Counted from the stretch's first letter, positions 1 to 11,454 are shown. The stretch is 64,000 nucleotides of DNA from Apricaphanius iberus (GCA_028564705.1 JAPXFQ010000997.1:372001-436000), one strand, 5' to 3'. Numbers and translations are program-made. Notes: generated by a model from the letters alone, not told the origin.

Positions 1-200
1 TGTTATCTGTTTGAGTCCTTTTTTTCATGTCATGTCCTATGTCTACCTACACCATGACACTGACTAACGCTGGTTGAGCTTGCTAAAATATTGGCAGCAC
101 TCTCTTAACTTATGGAAGGCTTATATATGCACGTCCATCTTCACAAAGAGCTGAGATTGAGGGATGGATATAATACTATATCAGTTTCATCAGGCCATAC

Positions 201-353
201 CTCCAGGACATAGAACCAGTAGAACGAAGCTGCCTCTGATCTGGTCTGAATGGTAGCGTTCATGGGTGAGATGATAAAGACATGGTTTCCAGTTGATGTC
301 AGTCCTCGAGAAACACAGTTCACAGTGATTTGGGGATTTCTATAGAGTCTATT
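201..353 (-). CDS. candidate internal coding exon, gene unrecognised
   Basis: On the - strand a 153-base open segment of 51 codons is bounded by an acceptor-like CAG (just above 353) and a donor-like GTATGG (just below 201). Both boundaries are phase 0, so the exon would be symmetric. The peptide has ordinary globular composition (for example NPQITVNCVSRGLTSTGNH and SEAASFYWFYVLE), with one Cys and a possible N-glycosylation site NAT. The polypyrimidine tract is weak. No family was recognised. If real, it belongs to a gene running opposite to the contactin-like exon. It may equally be a chance open frame. Confidence 0.25.
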
Positions 354-1099
354 CTGTTTTTGTGAATACAATAATCTTAAGTTGAAAAGTTAAGTTGAAA
401 CTACCCTCTTGAAAGAGCTGGTTCCAATGTCAGACTGCTTTGACAATCAGTATGCCCCACATTCCACCCATTTGTGGTTATCACCTTACCTGAGGAATAC
501 CCACAATATCACCCTAGTCAAACTTTGCACTGGTACTGCTGTGTAAAGTGTCTATGAGCTATGTAGAAGAAGCTGCTGGATACTGAAGACTAAAGCTGTA
601 TCCTTTATCCTGTGTTAAAGACAAAAACTTTTCTCAACAGCCTTCTTAGCTCAGTTGAAATACTAAAAGATGTTGTGGTGCTTTTTGGTGGCTAAATTAT
701 ACCTGTTTAACTTCACTACCTGATCTTTGTTTTGATGCATGTACTTTACTGTATTGTATATGATACTTGAAAAAACAGTTTTAAATACAAATTTTATTTG
801 AGAAAAGAAATGCTATTAATCCAAAATTGTACCACGGCGTCAACAAATATTAATTCTTTATTTACTGCTACATTAAAGACACATAATGAAAAGGAGTAAT
901 GCAGAATTAATGCATCTAATTAAGAGCATAGAACTTTAACAAATGGAATGTGCCTTGTACATAATCCCAGGATTATTATTTTTCTACTTTAGCTTATCGT
1001 CAAATATTCATATTTTTTATAATGTGGTAGTAGTAGTTACATCTCCCACTCTTAACGTGAAACATGTTTAAAGATTGGAATGATCTGTCTTTTACTGTT
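354..1099. other. gene-free AT-rich stretch
   Basis: No coding frame or recognised repeat. On the - strand a strong donor-like CCTCAG|GTAAGG occurs near 487, but the open frames before it do not join in phase to the candidate exon at 201-353. Confidence 0.5.
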
Positions 1100-1317
1100 A
1101 GGATGACAGGAACTCTGGATGAGTTTACATCACTTTTGAAGATGGATTCTTTTAGCTTGGCTTTTAAGATGAGGAGAAAGTTTTAGACCGATCTTACTCT
1201 TATCATTTTTATCTTTGTTGGTTTGCGATCTGTTGACTGATTATGTTTTAAGTTCGTACAGCACTTTGGTCAACTTTGGTGTTTAAAGTGCTTAAAAATA
1301 AAAAAGATTGATAGATG
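1100..1317 (+). mobile_element. 3' end of a non-LTR retrotransposon (LINE tail)
   Basis: The segment ends in the motif typical of teleost LINE 3' untranslated regions: CAGCACTTTGGTCAACTTTGG, then a degraded 'tttaaagtgct...aataaa', then a GATTGATAGATGG tail. The upstream part can be read as a broken C-terminal tail of a reverse transcriptase ORF, but with several stops. It is a dead, 5'-truncated copy. The clade (L2- or RTE-like) is not certain. Confidence 0.55.
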
Positions 1318-1560
1318 GAACTGTTTTTATTTGCAAAAACATATAAAAGACCCTTTATTGTCATTGGAACCACCTTAGAGTTAGACTCACACTGGCTTAT
1401 ATGTGGACTGGTCCAACTGAAATGTAATATTCCACCCCAATTACAGATTATTTGTAATATAAAACAGATTTTTTTTTTAAAGAAATTGAGAAAACCTCAG
1501 AGGTTCCTGCTTCACATCAAAGTAGATTTGTGTTACGAAAAAGTTTATCTGCTTCACTCG

Positions 1561-1950
1561 TGCACCAGATTAGCGCGAATAAGGCGTTTAATGCTTGTCA
1601 GAAAATATGCTCATCATTTCATTTGTACATTTTGTGCATTCGCGCATGACCAACGTTTTTGCATCTGCCACTGAATTTGAAAAGTCTTAACTTTGGCCTC
1701 AATTTGCACTGCGTCAACCAATCAGGAGCCTGGTGACATGGTGTCAGTGATGCTGTGACTGACATGGAGTCACAGCATCAGCATAACATGGAGTAAATGA
1801 TGAACACTGGTTAATCACCCCGAGCTATTCGACACCCGCTGTTTCAATATAGAGACAAGAATGAAAATGAATATATAGAGGTTCTCTTAAAAGAGCCGTT
1901 GTGGCTGCCAAGGCACCGTTTCCTCCGCTGAGAAGTGGGCCATGAAAATA
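1561..1950 (+). mobile_element. PIF/Harbinger-like remnant with broken MADF/Myb-like first exon (copy 1)
   Basis: From the ATG at 1788 the translation, allowing stops, follows the pattern of the MADF/Myb-like accessory protein of PIF/Harbinger transposons: NHPELYDT-type and YRDKN-type blocks at about 1812-1870. Stops occur after the second codon and later. The segment 1735-1947 is clearly repeated at 46055-46299 (copy 2). Both copies carry, about 20-60 bases after the exon remnant, a palindrome that reads TTCTCTTAAAAGAGCC here. No transposase is present, so this is a non-functional relic. Confidence 0.55.
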
Positions 1951-3194
1951 TCTGTTTCATCTAAAAACAAAAACAAAAAAAGGAATCACAGATCATGATG
2001 CAATCAACACTATGTTTGACTGTTTTCACTGTTATGTTCAAGCACAACCATTTTTCTCTGCATAACTTTAGGAATTGTGGCCCACAAATTCAGATATGAT
2101 TTAATCGGAACAAAAAATTCTCCCATAAAGTTGTATGCAATTTTAGCCAATCTTGAATGTTTTACTGGGGGAAAAAAAGCTAGATCTGACCCTAATAGTA
2201 CGTCCAGACATATGGAAAACACTGCATATTTTCATATTTAGAGTAATACCTGTGCTTATTGGAAAATTCTGACAGCTCTTACTGCTGCTGCGTGGTATTG
2301 TTTTGATCTCTTCTCCTGACTAATGCTTTTTTAAAATTTGTTAATTTGTTAGTCTTTGTAAGCTTCTTGCAAACCATGGCTTAAAGGTATGTTACCAATC
2401 GTATCACCATAATGATCATACTGAACATTTTGTTACCTTTGAGTTATTAAAAAGAATATGATAATATTTTTTGTTGTCTAAAAAAATATAGCCACTGCAC
2501 ATCTTGCCGTTCCCTTCAACTCATCTCACCGTTCTTAAAGCCCAGTAATACCTTCGAACTACTGCACATTCAGAAAAGGCTCTTTAGGAGATCATTTTCA
2601 CCCATCATCGAGTTAGCAATTCTGCTAGCTCGATGATGGGCGAAAATGAGTCAGTGTTACAATTTTCAGGTAATTTGTTGCTGACTGAATACACGGGTTA
2701 TTTATTCCGCTTATGCCCAAGAGTATCAATAGTCATTTTGCTTCAGCGAATGGGGACGTGTTATATTACACCTATAATATCTGATGCCTGATTTGTGGCA
2801 GAATCCGTCTGCAAATTATGACAGGGAATAAGGGAATATCAGCATAAAACCTACCCTATTAACTCCTATAACACCACGGGTAGCATTTGTGGTAATGCAC
2901 TGCACGTTCTCCAACTGTACAAATAAAAGAACATTGGGTCAGAATGTATTTCTGAGACCACTGCGAGGTATGACTTTACAGTATAGCTAATCTCACTTTG
3001 TTATTCTTAGTTAATCGATTTACAAGTTATTATTGACTTGTACAGTACCTTGCTAAAAGGTTGAGATAGTTAAACTTGAAGATAAAGATTCATGTCAATC
3101 CTTTCTTCCAAAGTAGCTCAACCTCAGACTGGACAGAAAACAGTGATTTTTCATCTCTTATAGTTTGAATTTAAATGGCCGTTTCTGGACCATC
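1951..3194. other. gene-free stretch
   Basis: AT-rich, with no coding frame recognised. The only structure seen is the hairpin at 2594-2647, listed separately. Confidence 0.5.
2594..2647. repeat. near-perfect 25-bp hairpin
   Basis: Left arm 2594-2618 and right arm 2623-2647 are reverse complements at 23 of 25 positions, with a 4-base loop. The core is CCCATCATCGAG / CTCGATGATGGG. One of the two mismatches is a G-U wobble in RNA. The stem is too short for a typical MITE and too tight-looped for a typical pre-miRNA. Confidence 0.7.
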
Positions 3195-3310
3195 ATGCTT
3201 CTTTTTTTAAACCATGGTACGGTAGCTCTGGTTCTGTGTGGAGGGTGTTTAGGGCTGGGGTACATCCTGGACAGGTCAGCAGTCCATCGCAACAGCTCTT
3301 TCCATTTTCC
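3195..3310 (+). repeat. fragment of an abundant teleost interspersed repeat
   Basis: Contains a recognisable block 'ggggtacatcctggacaggt' followed by 'cagtccatcgcaa', the usual wording of a very common fish repeat. The longer relic at 10905-11195 seems to be another part of the same family. Class not determined. Confidence 0.4.
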
Positions 3311-3523
3311 CATCACTTGTGACTAACATTCCTGTCCTGTTAAATAAAAGCATCCCATCAGCATGAAGCTGTCACCACTTTGTGCCATCATACTGTTTTC
3401 AGATTTCCAGGGCTGGTTTTACTACACAAAAAAGGAAGAGGATTAAAACTCCCTTAACATAGCCAGAGGAGAACGACTAAAATCCATGAATATTGGAGAT
3501 TTTCCCCTAAAAAGGCTTATAAT

Positions 3524-3873
3524 TAAGGATGCATTGATATCACTTTTTTCAAACAGCTATGATCTGAGTACTTGCAGATACTTAGTACTAATACCGATAC
3601 TTCTACCACAAACAAAAATGCAATGAATTGGAATACAGGTTTAATTATCGTCTCTGATTTTTAGAACAAATGATGGTTAATTAGATAAAAATAAAATATT
3701 AATAAAGATCACCACACAACTACAATTTCACGTAAAAAAATTTTTTGGGAAATAAATGCACAGTTTACACATTTAAGTATTGGTTCATGGACTCCGCTAA
3801 GTAACCGATACAGATACTGGTATATTAGAACTGTATCGCCCCTGATACCAGTATCGGTATCAGTGCATCGCTA
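3524..3873. mobile_element. hAT-type MITE, complete
   Basis: A 350-bp element with terminal inverted repeats (left TAAGGATGCATTGATATC, right end reversed TAGCGATGCACTGATACC). It is flanked by 8-bp target duplications CTTATAAT (3516-3523) and CTTATAAC (3874-3881), 7 of 8 matching. Eight-base duplications and TAGGGATGCA-like ends mark hAT elements. There is no transposase, so it is non-autonomous. Related ends occur at 30369 and 63905. Confidence 0.85.
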
Positions 3874-3934
3874 CTTATAACTGTCTATTTTAATACTTCA
3901 TACACCTTACATAGCTCAGATTAAAATTAATGCA

Positions 3935-4205
3935 TTGACAACCGTCGTCAAAGAAACTAGCATCTATACAGTCTTCGTTATCTACACTCTTCGGGGTACA
4001 ACCAATTAGCAGCAAAAAAAAAAAATCTAATTATAGGCGGATCGTTCACAAATAATTCGGTGTCACACCCCACAGAAAAAAATTATGAATACGCAGGGAT
4101 CTGCTGTGGTTTGTCTGTCTACAGATTATGTCAATGAGCGGTGAATCTCTGCAGCTCCTAGAAATTTACAGCAGGCCTCTCAGCTGCTCTTCAGATTAAT
4201 CTTCT
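3935..4205 (+). repeat. dispersed repeat A, copy 1
   Basis: Shares several blocks with 8560-8905: a 'gtcttc.ttat...cactctt.ggggtaca' block and a downstream 'ggtgtcac...cacagaaaaa' block. The last part (GTGAATCTCTGCAGCTCC) matches a family seen often in fish genomes. No coding capacity; class unknown. Confidence 0.5.
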
Positions 4206-4424
4206 TGTTGAATGACTTGTCCATTCAAATAAATAGTCATTTTCTACAGTTGTATTCTGAAGTTGTGCAATCCTTTTCGATTTCTGGATGATGGATCAAT
4301 AAATTATCTATATGATGATTAAAGCTCGGGAAATTGTCATACCTCATTAAAACTCTCCAAAACCTACTCGGACCCATCTATGGCTTTTCAGGGAACCGTA
4401 TATATTTTCTCACCAGGTCACAAT

Positions 4425-4545
4425 TATATAGAACATTGTCACATACAATAATAATAAAATACATTGAGGTTTGAAGTTGTAATGTGACAAGGTCTTAAAA
4501 AAGATCAAGCAGTGTGAATACTTCTACAAGGCGATGCTATACTTA
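4425..4545. mobile_element. Tc1-like terminal repeat fragment
   Basis: The run GAGGTTTGAAGTTGTAATGTGAC, then AGTGTGAATACTTCTACAAGGC, has the wording of Tc1-like inverted terminal repeats in fish. No matching end or transposase was found nearby, so it is a solitary relic. Confidence 0.5.
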
Positions 4546-5317
4546 TTTCCCACTTTATTCAAGTAAGACATAAAATATAAATGTGTCATGAGCCGTGTCA
4601 TAGCTGTAACAAGCTTTGGGAGGACCAGCCTGAGTCTTTTGTTAACAAAGCACTGCTGGATGTGATCCACGTATTCCCACCATTTATCAACTTCCATTTT
4701 CCTGGCATCAAGTAACTAAACAGATTACAGCAACAATAGGCTAGAGCAACTTTGTGAGGCCTTCAGCGGTGTGATATCTTTGGCTGCCCAGGATGCTTTA
4801 TCAGGTCCAGCTGAAAGGGGTCGCGGAAGGGGGTTCAAGTGTAGCTCTGATACTTTTAAAATAAATTTTACAACTGGAGGGAAACTAAGTTACCAAGAGT
4901 AACTTCAGTCCTGTGAGTACGGTCTTTTCTCTCTAAAGGGATTATTCCTCTGTGATGATTCTCCCATCTTTTGCACAAAGATTTAATGTTTATACTAAGA
5001 TTTATATAAGAGAAACCTACCGGAAGTGGGACTTTATATCCATTAATTTCTTTCTTTTTCTAAAAAATGAAAAGCAAAAAAAAACACAGTTGCTGCCTGT
5101 GCCAGTTTTTATGTAGACAGTGTTATCATGAGTAATAACTTCAGAATCTTTTTCATACTTTGTCATACATTAGATGTATAACCATAGAAAACTTCAGTAT
5201 ACAAGTTGGTTCTAATACTAAGAATGTTCCTTTGTTTTTACAAGTATACTTACATTTCATGAAAGTTGTGTTTGAAAGAATCTGTTCTGTGAAGAATTTT
5301 CCTGATTTAGAATGTTA
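4546..5317. other. gene-free stretch
   Basis: AT-rich sequence without recognisable genes, repeats or structured sites. Confidence 0.5.
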
Positions 5318-5820
5318 GATTCAATACAATTCTATTCATGTTTATAGTACCAATTCACAACAGATGAAATCTCAAGGCACTTTACTGCAAAAATCAGTTC
5401 AGTTATACAAACATTCTAATCTGTTAAAGGTTTTCTTTTACCGAGCCTATTCTATTTTTCTGATTCATTGATGTGAGGTTGTGCAGACTCCAACCACAGC
5501 AATCTCATAGTAATCCCTCATACTGAGCAAGGATATAGCAACTGTGGAGAGGAAAAACTCCCCTTTAACAGTAAAAAACTCCAGCAGAACTTGGCTCAGT
5601 ACAAGCGGGGATTTCAGAAGACAGAGAAAAGACACAGAGAGAACAAAAGGAATGAATGTAAGAGTAATTTCTATATTAAAGAAAGTCAAAAGTTGACAAC
5701 AGAACATGGAGGATGTTCGGTCACTGGCATCATCTGAATCGATGCTCCCTATCCAATAGAGTGTTGTAGCTGAGCAGGATACCAGACCAGTTGTAGCTTC
5801 TGTGGAGAGAAAAAACACTG
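5318..5820 (-). mobile_element. teleost LINE-type 3' untranslated repeat
   Basis: At 5318-5400 the - strand ends in a LINE tail pattern: TTGAGATTTCATCTGTTGTGAA, then a degraded (AATTG)n-like end. Upstream on the - strand lies a widely repeated non-coding block with 'aggaaaaactcccctttaac' and 'ctccagcagaac' on the + strand. A 154-codon open frame crosses this block on the - strand but has no recognisable domain; I regard it as accidental. Confidence 0.5.
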
Positions 5821-5954
5821 AGAAAAAAACAAACAAAAAAAAACAGAGCATTGGAACAGTTATAAAGCCAATTAAATGTTCTAACTTAAGTATTGTTTTG
5901 GATATACAGATACAACCTTGAAAAATCATAATATTGTTAAAAACTTTATTTCAG

Positions 5955-6035
5955 AGTTTCAACTTAAAAGGTTTCACTAATCAGGTTTCAGCTTAAAAGG
6001 TTTCAGCTTAAAAGGCTTAAAAGGTCACACTAATC
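5955..6035. repeat. short degenerate tandem repeat
   Basis: Units like GGTTTCAGCTTAAAA and CACTAATCAG recur several times in imperfect order. Probably replication slippage next to the Tc1 relic. Confidence 0.6.
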
Positions 6036-6109
6036 AGCTAATTAGTCCAAAACATCTACAAAGGGTTCCACAGCCTTTAGACCAGCGCTTCCCTGGGGCC
6101 TTTTGGGAA

Positions 6110-6765
6110 GCAGCAGGAATGAGTGCAACCTGGGGATGATTGTCAGGAAAAGGCCATTAAAACATGTTGGGAATCTTCACAAGGAGTGGACTGGGGCTGG
6201 AGTCTGTGCATCAAGAGCTTCCACACAGATAGATACTAGGAAATGGGCTTCAGATGTTCTATTCCTCATGTCATGTCATGCTGATCTGTTGCTTAGTGGT
6301 TCAAAGGCCTCTATTCTGATGGGAACAAATGTTGCATTATATTAGGAAACCAAGGTCCCAGAGTCTGGAGGAAGAATGGAGAGGCAAACAATCCAAGATG
6401 CTTGAAGTCTAGAGTGAAGTTTCCACAGGCGTTGTCGATTTAGGGAGCCATGTAATATACTGGTGTTGGTTCACTTGGCTTTATTAAGTCAAGAGTCAAA
6501 GCAACCATCTACCAGGACATTTTGAAAGACACCATGCTTTCTTCCACACATGAGATTTATGGAGTTGCTAACTTCATTTTCCATCAGAACTTGGCACCTG
6601 CCCACACTTCCATAAGTACCCAAATCTGCATCAATGACCATGGGATTACTGGGCTTTATTGCCCAGCAAACTGGTTTAGCTTGAAGCATATAGATTATTT
6701 ATAAGGCACTGCCAGGAAAAAGATGAGAGACATGAGACAGAACACTGCAGATGGCCGCCATATTG
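6110..6765 (+). pseudogene. Tc1-like transposase relic
   Basis: Successive blocks read as a Tc1/mariner DDE transposase with stops and an internal deletion. They include 'LHKEWTGAGVCASRASTQ' at 6175-6230, GNQGPRVWRKNGEANN at about 6343-6390, then 'YGVANFIFHQNLAPAHTS' at 6558-6611, with the second catalytic Asp replaced by Asn in HQN. NDHGITGLYCPAN follows at 6631-6670 and the end of the protein at about 6716-6760. The expected GDE/NP-rich motif around the third acidic residue is destroyed (PANWFSLKHI). The helix-turn-helix region is mostly lost. Not functional. Confidence 0.8.
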
Positions 6766-8559
6766 CGGTTATGTATTTTGATGATGTCATCAAGCTGTGC
6801 CTCCATATTTTGTACCAGGTCCACAAGGATAGTGAGGTGTTTGTTGTCACACTCGATATTGAAAGTTTTAAAGTGTGTTGTTTTTTATTTAACAGAAATT
6901 AAACCAGTTGAAGTTGAAGCATTTTTTTTCCAATATATGCAGGTGTGTTTGTCCATATTAAATGTATAAAAAAGTAACCATGGAAAGCAGACAATCTTGA
7001 ACTTTATTTCCACAATATTAAGCTTTTATTTTATTTAAAATATCTTCATTTTTATTTATGTTTTGAAATGTTTCATGTTGCATTATTTTGGAAAAATACT
7101 TGAATTTGTTCTAAATGAGTGTTGTTTGGCTACAATGTGTCTGGAAATAAGCAGTGATTTTTACATACACAAAGAAAAAATAGAAATACCGCAATACATT
7201 TCGTTACCTCACATGCTTTAGATTATATTACATTATATAGATTTGAGGTCATATCCCCCAGCCCTAGTTGATAGCATCAACACCATGCCGCATTGAAGCA
7301 ATAATTTATAAATAACTTATAAATTAATAAAATGGGGCCAAACCAAGTTCTGAGTACATATGGATGATAATACATACCACGAGCGATGGTAGTTTCATTA
7401 GACACTCTTTAATATGAATAAAACCACTATTGAGGAGTAAGACAAAGCCTTGAACATCTGATGCAGCTGAAAAAGACTCTGACAAGCTTCCATTTGATGT
7501 ATGGAGATAAAAGAGCCCTCTCCTGTAGGTGGAGACGGAAGACAGAGCTGGAAGGTAGAGAATCTGAGATTAATGAGAGCGCGCCATACTCAAACAGTTT
7601 CCGATGCTTTCTTCTTTGTGTTTCTCGGTAGTTTTATCCCAGTTTTTGCTGTATTTTAAAACTTTCTGCTGTCTGTAATGGGGGGGGTGTGCAAAAGAGC
7701 TTTCTTCACTTCTTTTTGGAAGTAAACGTCTCATAGTTTTTTGTTTTTTTTTTAAAAGATGTTTTTGAGAACCATCCTTTAAATGCTAAATCTGTTTAAC
7801 ACTGGATATGATAGATTACTGCTGCCTGTGTGCCAGGGGAGATCTGCTAAAAGATTTCCTTCCTCGCTTGGTATTAGTGTTTTAATCCTTACAACAACAC
7901 AGCTGCTTCACATTCAACCTTTGACATCCTTTTAGAAAACTTAATCTATATTCTTTTTTGACTTGTTCGCAGACTGAGTAAATCTGCACTGTTCTCTCTA
8001 TATCTATGTATTTTCCAACAACACCAATAAAAACACAGCCAGCAATTTAGTTCCGCTGTTTGAGAGTATTTTAATCCCATTTTTCACAGTCTGTGGTGCT
8101 GCAGAGGAAACTATCACAGTGATTTGCTTTGATTTTGCATTCCATGTTTTAGTAAACGCTAGATGTTAACTGCTTGTTTTCGAATTGCATTTTAATCTTG
8201 GACCAATCTGGGTTGTTGGAGGCCACATTGGATTTCATGTTTTGTCGTGTTTCAGAATAAGGTGCTGCTCTTTTCATTTTCCCTTTTGACACCGGGTGAT
8301 GTTTTTATGTTTTCACTGGCGGTATTGTGTTATCGTTATTTTGAAAAATGTCTTATGAGAAATTTTATTTTTTGTGATAATAAATTCTAATTAGTGGTGT
8401 TTCGAAACATCACAAACTGGCTGTAATGTTTTTTACACTTTTCTCTACAGACACACAATATTACATGGTCATCATAAGGGTTACGGACATCAGCTGCCTG
8501 CAAATAGTTACAATTAGAAAATAAGTGAGAGCATCTCTAAAAATGCTTTTAACGGTTTA
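6766..8559. other. gene-free stretch with one MITE end
   Basis: AT-rich intronic-type sequence. The only repeat end recognised is at 7215-7266, listed separately. A G run (7680-7687) and T runs are present. No coding exon seen. Confidence 0.5.
7215..7266 (-). mobile_element. truncated MITE end (GGGCTGGG family)
   Basis: On the - strand it reads TAGGGCTGGGGGATATGACC then TCAAATC, matching the opposite-facing end at 8911 (AGGGCTGGGCAATATAGCC, TCAAATCC). Such ends belong to common teleost hAT-like non-autonomous elements. No partner end or target duplication was found. Confidence 0.45.
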
Positions 8560-8905
8560 TTGTAATGTTTCAGACACCATGTGCCACCATGCACCCTGAT
8601 ATGGATTAATATGTCCAGTAAGCATCATCTCATCACTACAGCAAAAACTATGTTTAGAGTCTTCCTTATTGCCACTCTTGGGGGTACATCAAATCAGCGC
8701 CAGAGGAAAATAAATGGCGCTCCTGGATTGACTGCTTTGAGAGCGCCAGCCAATAACATGTGAAGCAGAACTGCACCTTGATATCCCAGCTTCCCAAGCT
8801 GCATTTGTTTATGTACTACAAAAGAAAAAATCCTTTAATAAGCACGTTTTCCACAAAGAATGTGGAGTCACGTTCCTCAGAAAAATAAGTGATTTTATAT
8901 GTATT
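8560..8905 (+). repeat. dispersed repeat A, copy 2
   Basis: Second copy of the repeat at 3935-4205. Matching blocks: GTCTTCCTTATTGCCACTCT with GGGGTACATCAAATCAGC, and TTCCACAAAGAATGTGGAGT with CACGTTCCTCAGAAAAATAA. Copy 2 keeps an internal GCGCC-rich part that copy 1 lacks. Confidence 0.5.
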
Positions 8906-8910
8906 AATAC

Positions 8911-9000
8911 AGGGCTGGGCAATATAGCCTCAAATCCATATCACAATATATTGAGCAGTTCACCTCAATAACGATAAGTGGATGATAACTACCCCACCAA
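8911..9000 (+). mobile_element. truncated MITE end (GGGCTGGG family)
   Basis: Begins CAGGGCTGGGCAATATAG and shares CCTCAAATC with the end at 7215-7266. The other terminus was not found. Confidence 0.45.
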
Positions 9001-10295
9001 CCTTTCTTTCCTCTAGATGCGGCTGTTGCTTCTTTTCCTCCTTGACCGGCTGTATCCCCTCTTCAGTGCCCCGTCGTTGCCTCATTTACTGTGCATGAAA
9101 TTGTAATGGATGTTGTTGGAAAGGGTAATATATTTTTAAGTAACAGTTTTTGCAGAATTGTTTTTTTTTCTTTTGTTTTGACCATTAAAGTCTCTATGGT
9201 TTTGACATTTCTATAAGTATTTGAGTGGTGATATTTTTTTACATGAATAATTTTACCATGAAAATCAGCCTTAACATACAGATAGTTGTAACATCTCCAA
9301 TAAATGCCTTCAACCTACCTTTTAATTCAGGGTTTGACTGCACTTCTTTCTGTATTTCTGAGACTCCAGTTTTGACTGAGTTATGATGACTGTTTAATAT
9401 CTGTCACAGACAGAGGCACACAGGGTGTACAATATGATTAAGTGACTGCGGCTGAGTGAAATCAGTGATTTATTTAGTGTGGGGTGGTTTAGTTTTGCAT
9501 TAACAATACCAGCTCTGATGGAGCAGGGCTTGAGCGGGCAGAGCTGTACCATGTGAGCTGGCAGTATGCTGTTAGCGCTCTTGGCCCGCTGGAGCAGCAC
9601 TGCTGCTCAGTGAGAACAGTAACAATGATACATGCTTCCTGTCAGAGTCTACAAAGGTCTCCAAAAACTCCATAAAAACTCACTAGATTTGTCTTTTGTC
9701 GCTTAATTATTATTTTTTTTAAGTCGCTAGAAGGGTCTAAAACCTGCTAAAGATACCTACGTTTACTCCATTGTTCCGTTTATTTTACAGACTGGATGGA
9801 GTGGATTCCAATGGGTGCAGCAGCAAAATGTTGTAACAAAAAGTTTTTTGGCCAACCCTTACTGTGTGCCATAAACTTTCTGGGTGCAACACTGTCCCCC
9901 ACCCTAGTTTGGCCTTTACCTCTCCTCAAAATTAAGTCAGGAATTACTAATAGGGATATTTCAGTCGGGACATTTGTTAATTTACTCAGAATCATCCATG
10001 TCAACTTCTTGACATATCAAAAAATGTATTTTATCACCCTACTCCTAAATTGATAGCTATGTGAAAAATATGTCAAATACACCAATGCAAACAATTTGGA
10101 ACTGTTAAATGTCACTTTTACCATAACTTTTTTTAAACAAATATTTTAAAAGTTTAATTATTGCACATTTTTACTAAATAGAGCTGTTATATGTTCCCTC
10201 AGAACTTGTTACATCTCAACGAAAAATCTTCAGTTCATCATTCTTTAATGAAAAGAGTATAGAACATTTGCAAACTTACATAATTTGGCCTTCAA
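9001..10295. other. gene-free stretch
   Basis: No recognised gene or repeat. At 9780-10060 both strands are open for 70-85 codons, but neither peptide resembles a known family and no splice context supports it. Confidence 0.45.
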
Positions 10296-10480
10296 TTGCC
10301 TTGTTTACACTGAGTGGTATAGCAAGGGTCGGTACCAAATTTGGTCTGTTTCCATCATAAAAGCAGCCAATAGAACCAACACATACTGTACCACTCTCTG
10401 GCTCCATCAGATGTAGGTCCATGGGACAATAGTTGGTACAGTTAAGGCAGAGCTACTTGCATTACTCAGCACAATTCATT
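10296..10480. mobile_element. probable MITE fragment
   Basis: Contains 'tgtttacactgagtggtata', then 'ggtcggtaccaaatttgg', a wording close to the 'tttccac(t)gagtggtacggtac' ends of a common fish DNA element. The reverse end was not located. Confidence 0.35.
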
Positions 10481-10904
10481 GATCGGGATACAGAATAACG
10501 TCACTGTATGCAACAAGCATGAGACAAACTCTTGCATTACATTTTTTTGTTGCATGCAGTAGCACAGTTGGTGCCGTGAGCAAGGCATATGTGAACTAAC
10601 GGTCTGAGTAATAAGAGCAGCAATCAGATACATGCAAGGTGGGAGAATCTAATGAGCATCCAAACAGTGCAGCATTAAGGTGGGAATGCTGTATACATAA
10701 GAAGGGACAGGAAAGGAGTTTACACTTCATGGGAAGATGGATGGAGCTAATATCAAGGAAGTTATATTAGAAACTACTAATAATTGCAAGCAAGAAGTAT
10801 TTTTGTGTTTGAGTGACGATCTTACCAAAGGATGACCATACAGGGCCAAAAAATGCAATTACGATTTCCCATTCTTTTTATTTGTAATATTCCCTTTGAG
10901 AAGA

Positions 10905-11195
10905 GAAGCTGGACCATAGTTGTTACTTGTAGGGAGGTGGAGTACATTGTGACCTGCCAGTCCATCACTGGGGCAACACTGAGAGAAACCCGACAGAAAA
11001 CCATACACATACACAGACAGTTGCCAGTTAACCTCAGCACAAATGTTTTGGACTGGCGCAGATAATTCTGAGCAAAGAGAAAATAATAAAAAAAAACAAA
11101 ATTTCCATGTATTGGAAAAAAAATTACATGAACACAGCAGAGATTAAAACCGGGAGTCTTTTGGCAGTGATGCCACAATGCTAATCACAGTAGGT
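10905..11195 (+). repeat. abundant teleost interspersed repeat
   Basis: Recognisable blocks in order: 'gtggagtacattgtgacctg', 'ccagtccatcactggggcaa', 'gttgccagttaacctcagca', 'atgttttggactgg', and near the end 'gattaaaaccgggagtctt', 'ggcagtgatgccacaatgct'. These follow the order of a repeat found thousands of times in fish genomes. It has no coding capacity; the open frame across it on the - strand is accidental. Class (SINE or LINE-derived) not settled. Confidence 0.5.
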
Positions 11196-11454
11196 CATAA
11201 GTCTTGGAATAGAATACACTAAAATCTCCTTCTAAGTTTGACTCAAGTCAAATTTAAGGAACTTGTGACTTAGTCAAGGAGCTTGCCGTGGCTCGAGCTT
11301 AGACTTTGAGTCGGACACTGACCTTTTGCCTGTAGGTGATGGTAATTTTAGCTTGATATGAGGTCAGATTGCTGGACAGCTTTAATCAAAAGTTCCCGAA
11401 ACCTTTAAGTATATAGGTATGGAACCGAGATAGTCTCATAATAAATAAACTAAC

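Noticed and set aside
5465..5929. 154-codon open frame on the - strand with hydrophobic stretches
   Set aside because: It lies across a known type of fish interspersed repeat, begins in low-complexity sequence, and matches no membrane protein family.
10822..11178. 118-codon - strand frame
   Set aside because: It overlaps the antisense of a high-copy interspersed repeat.
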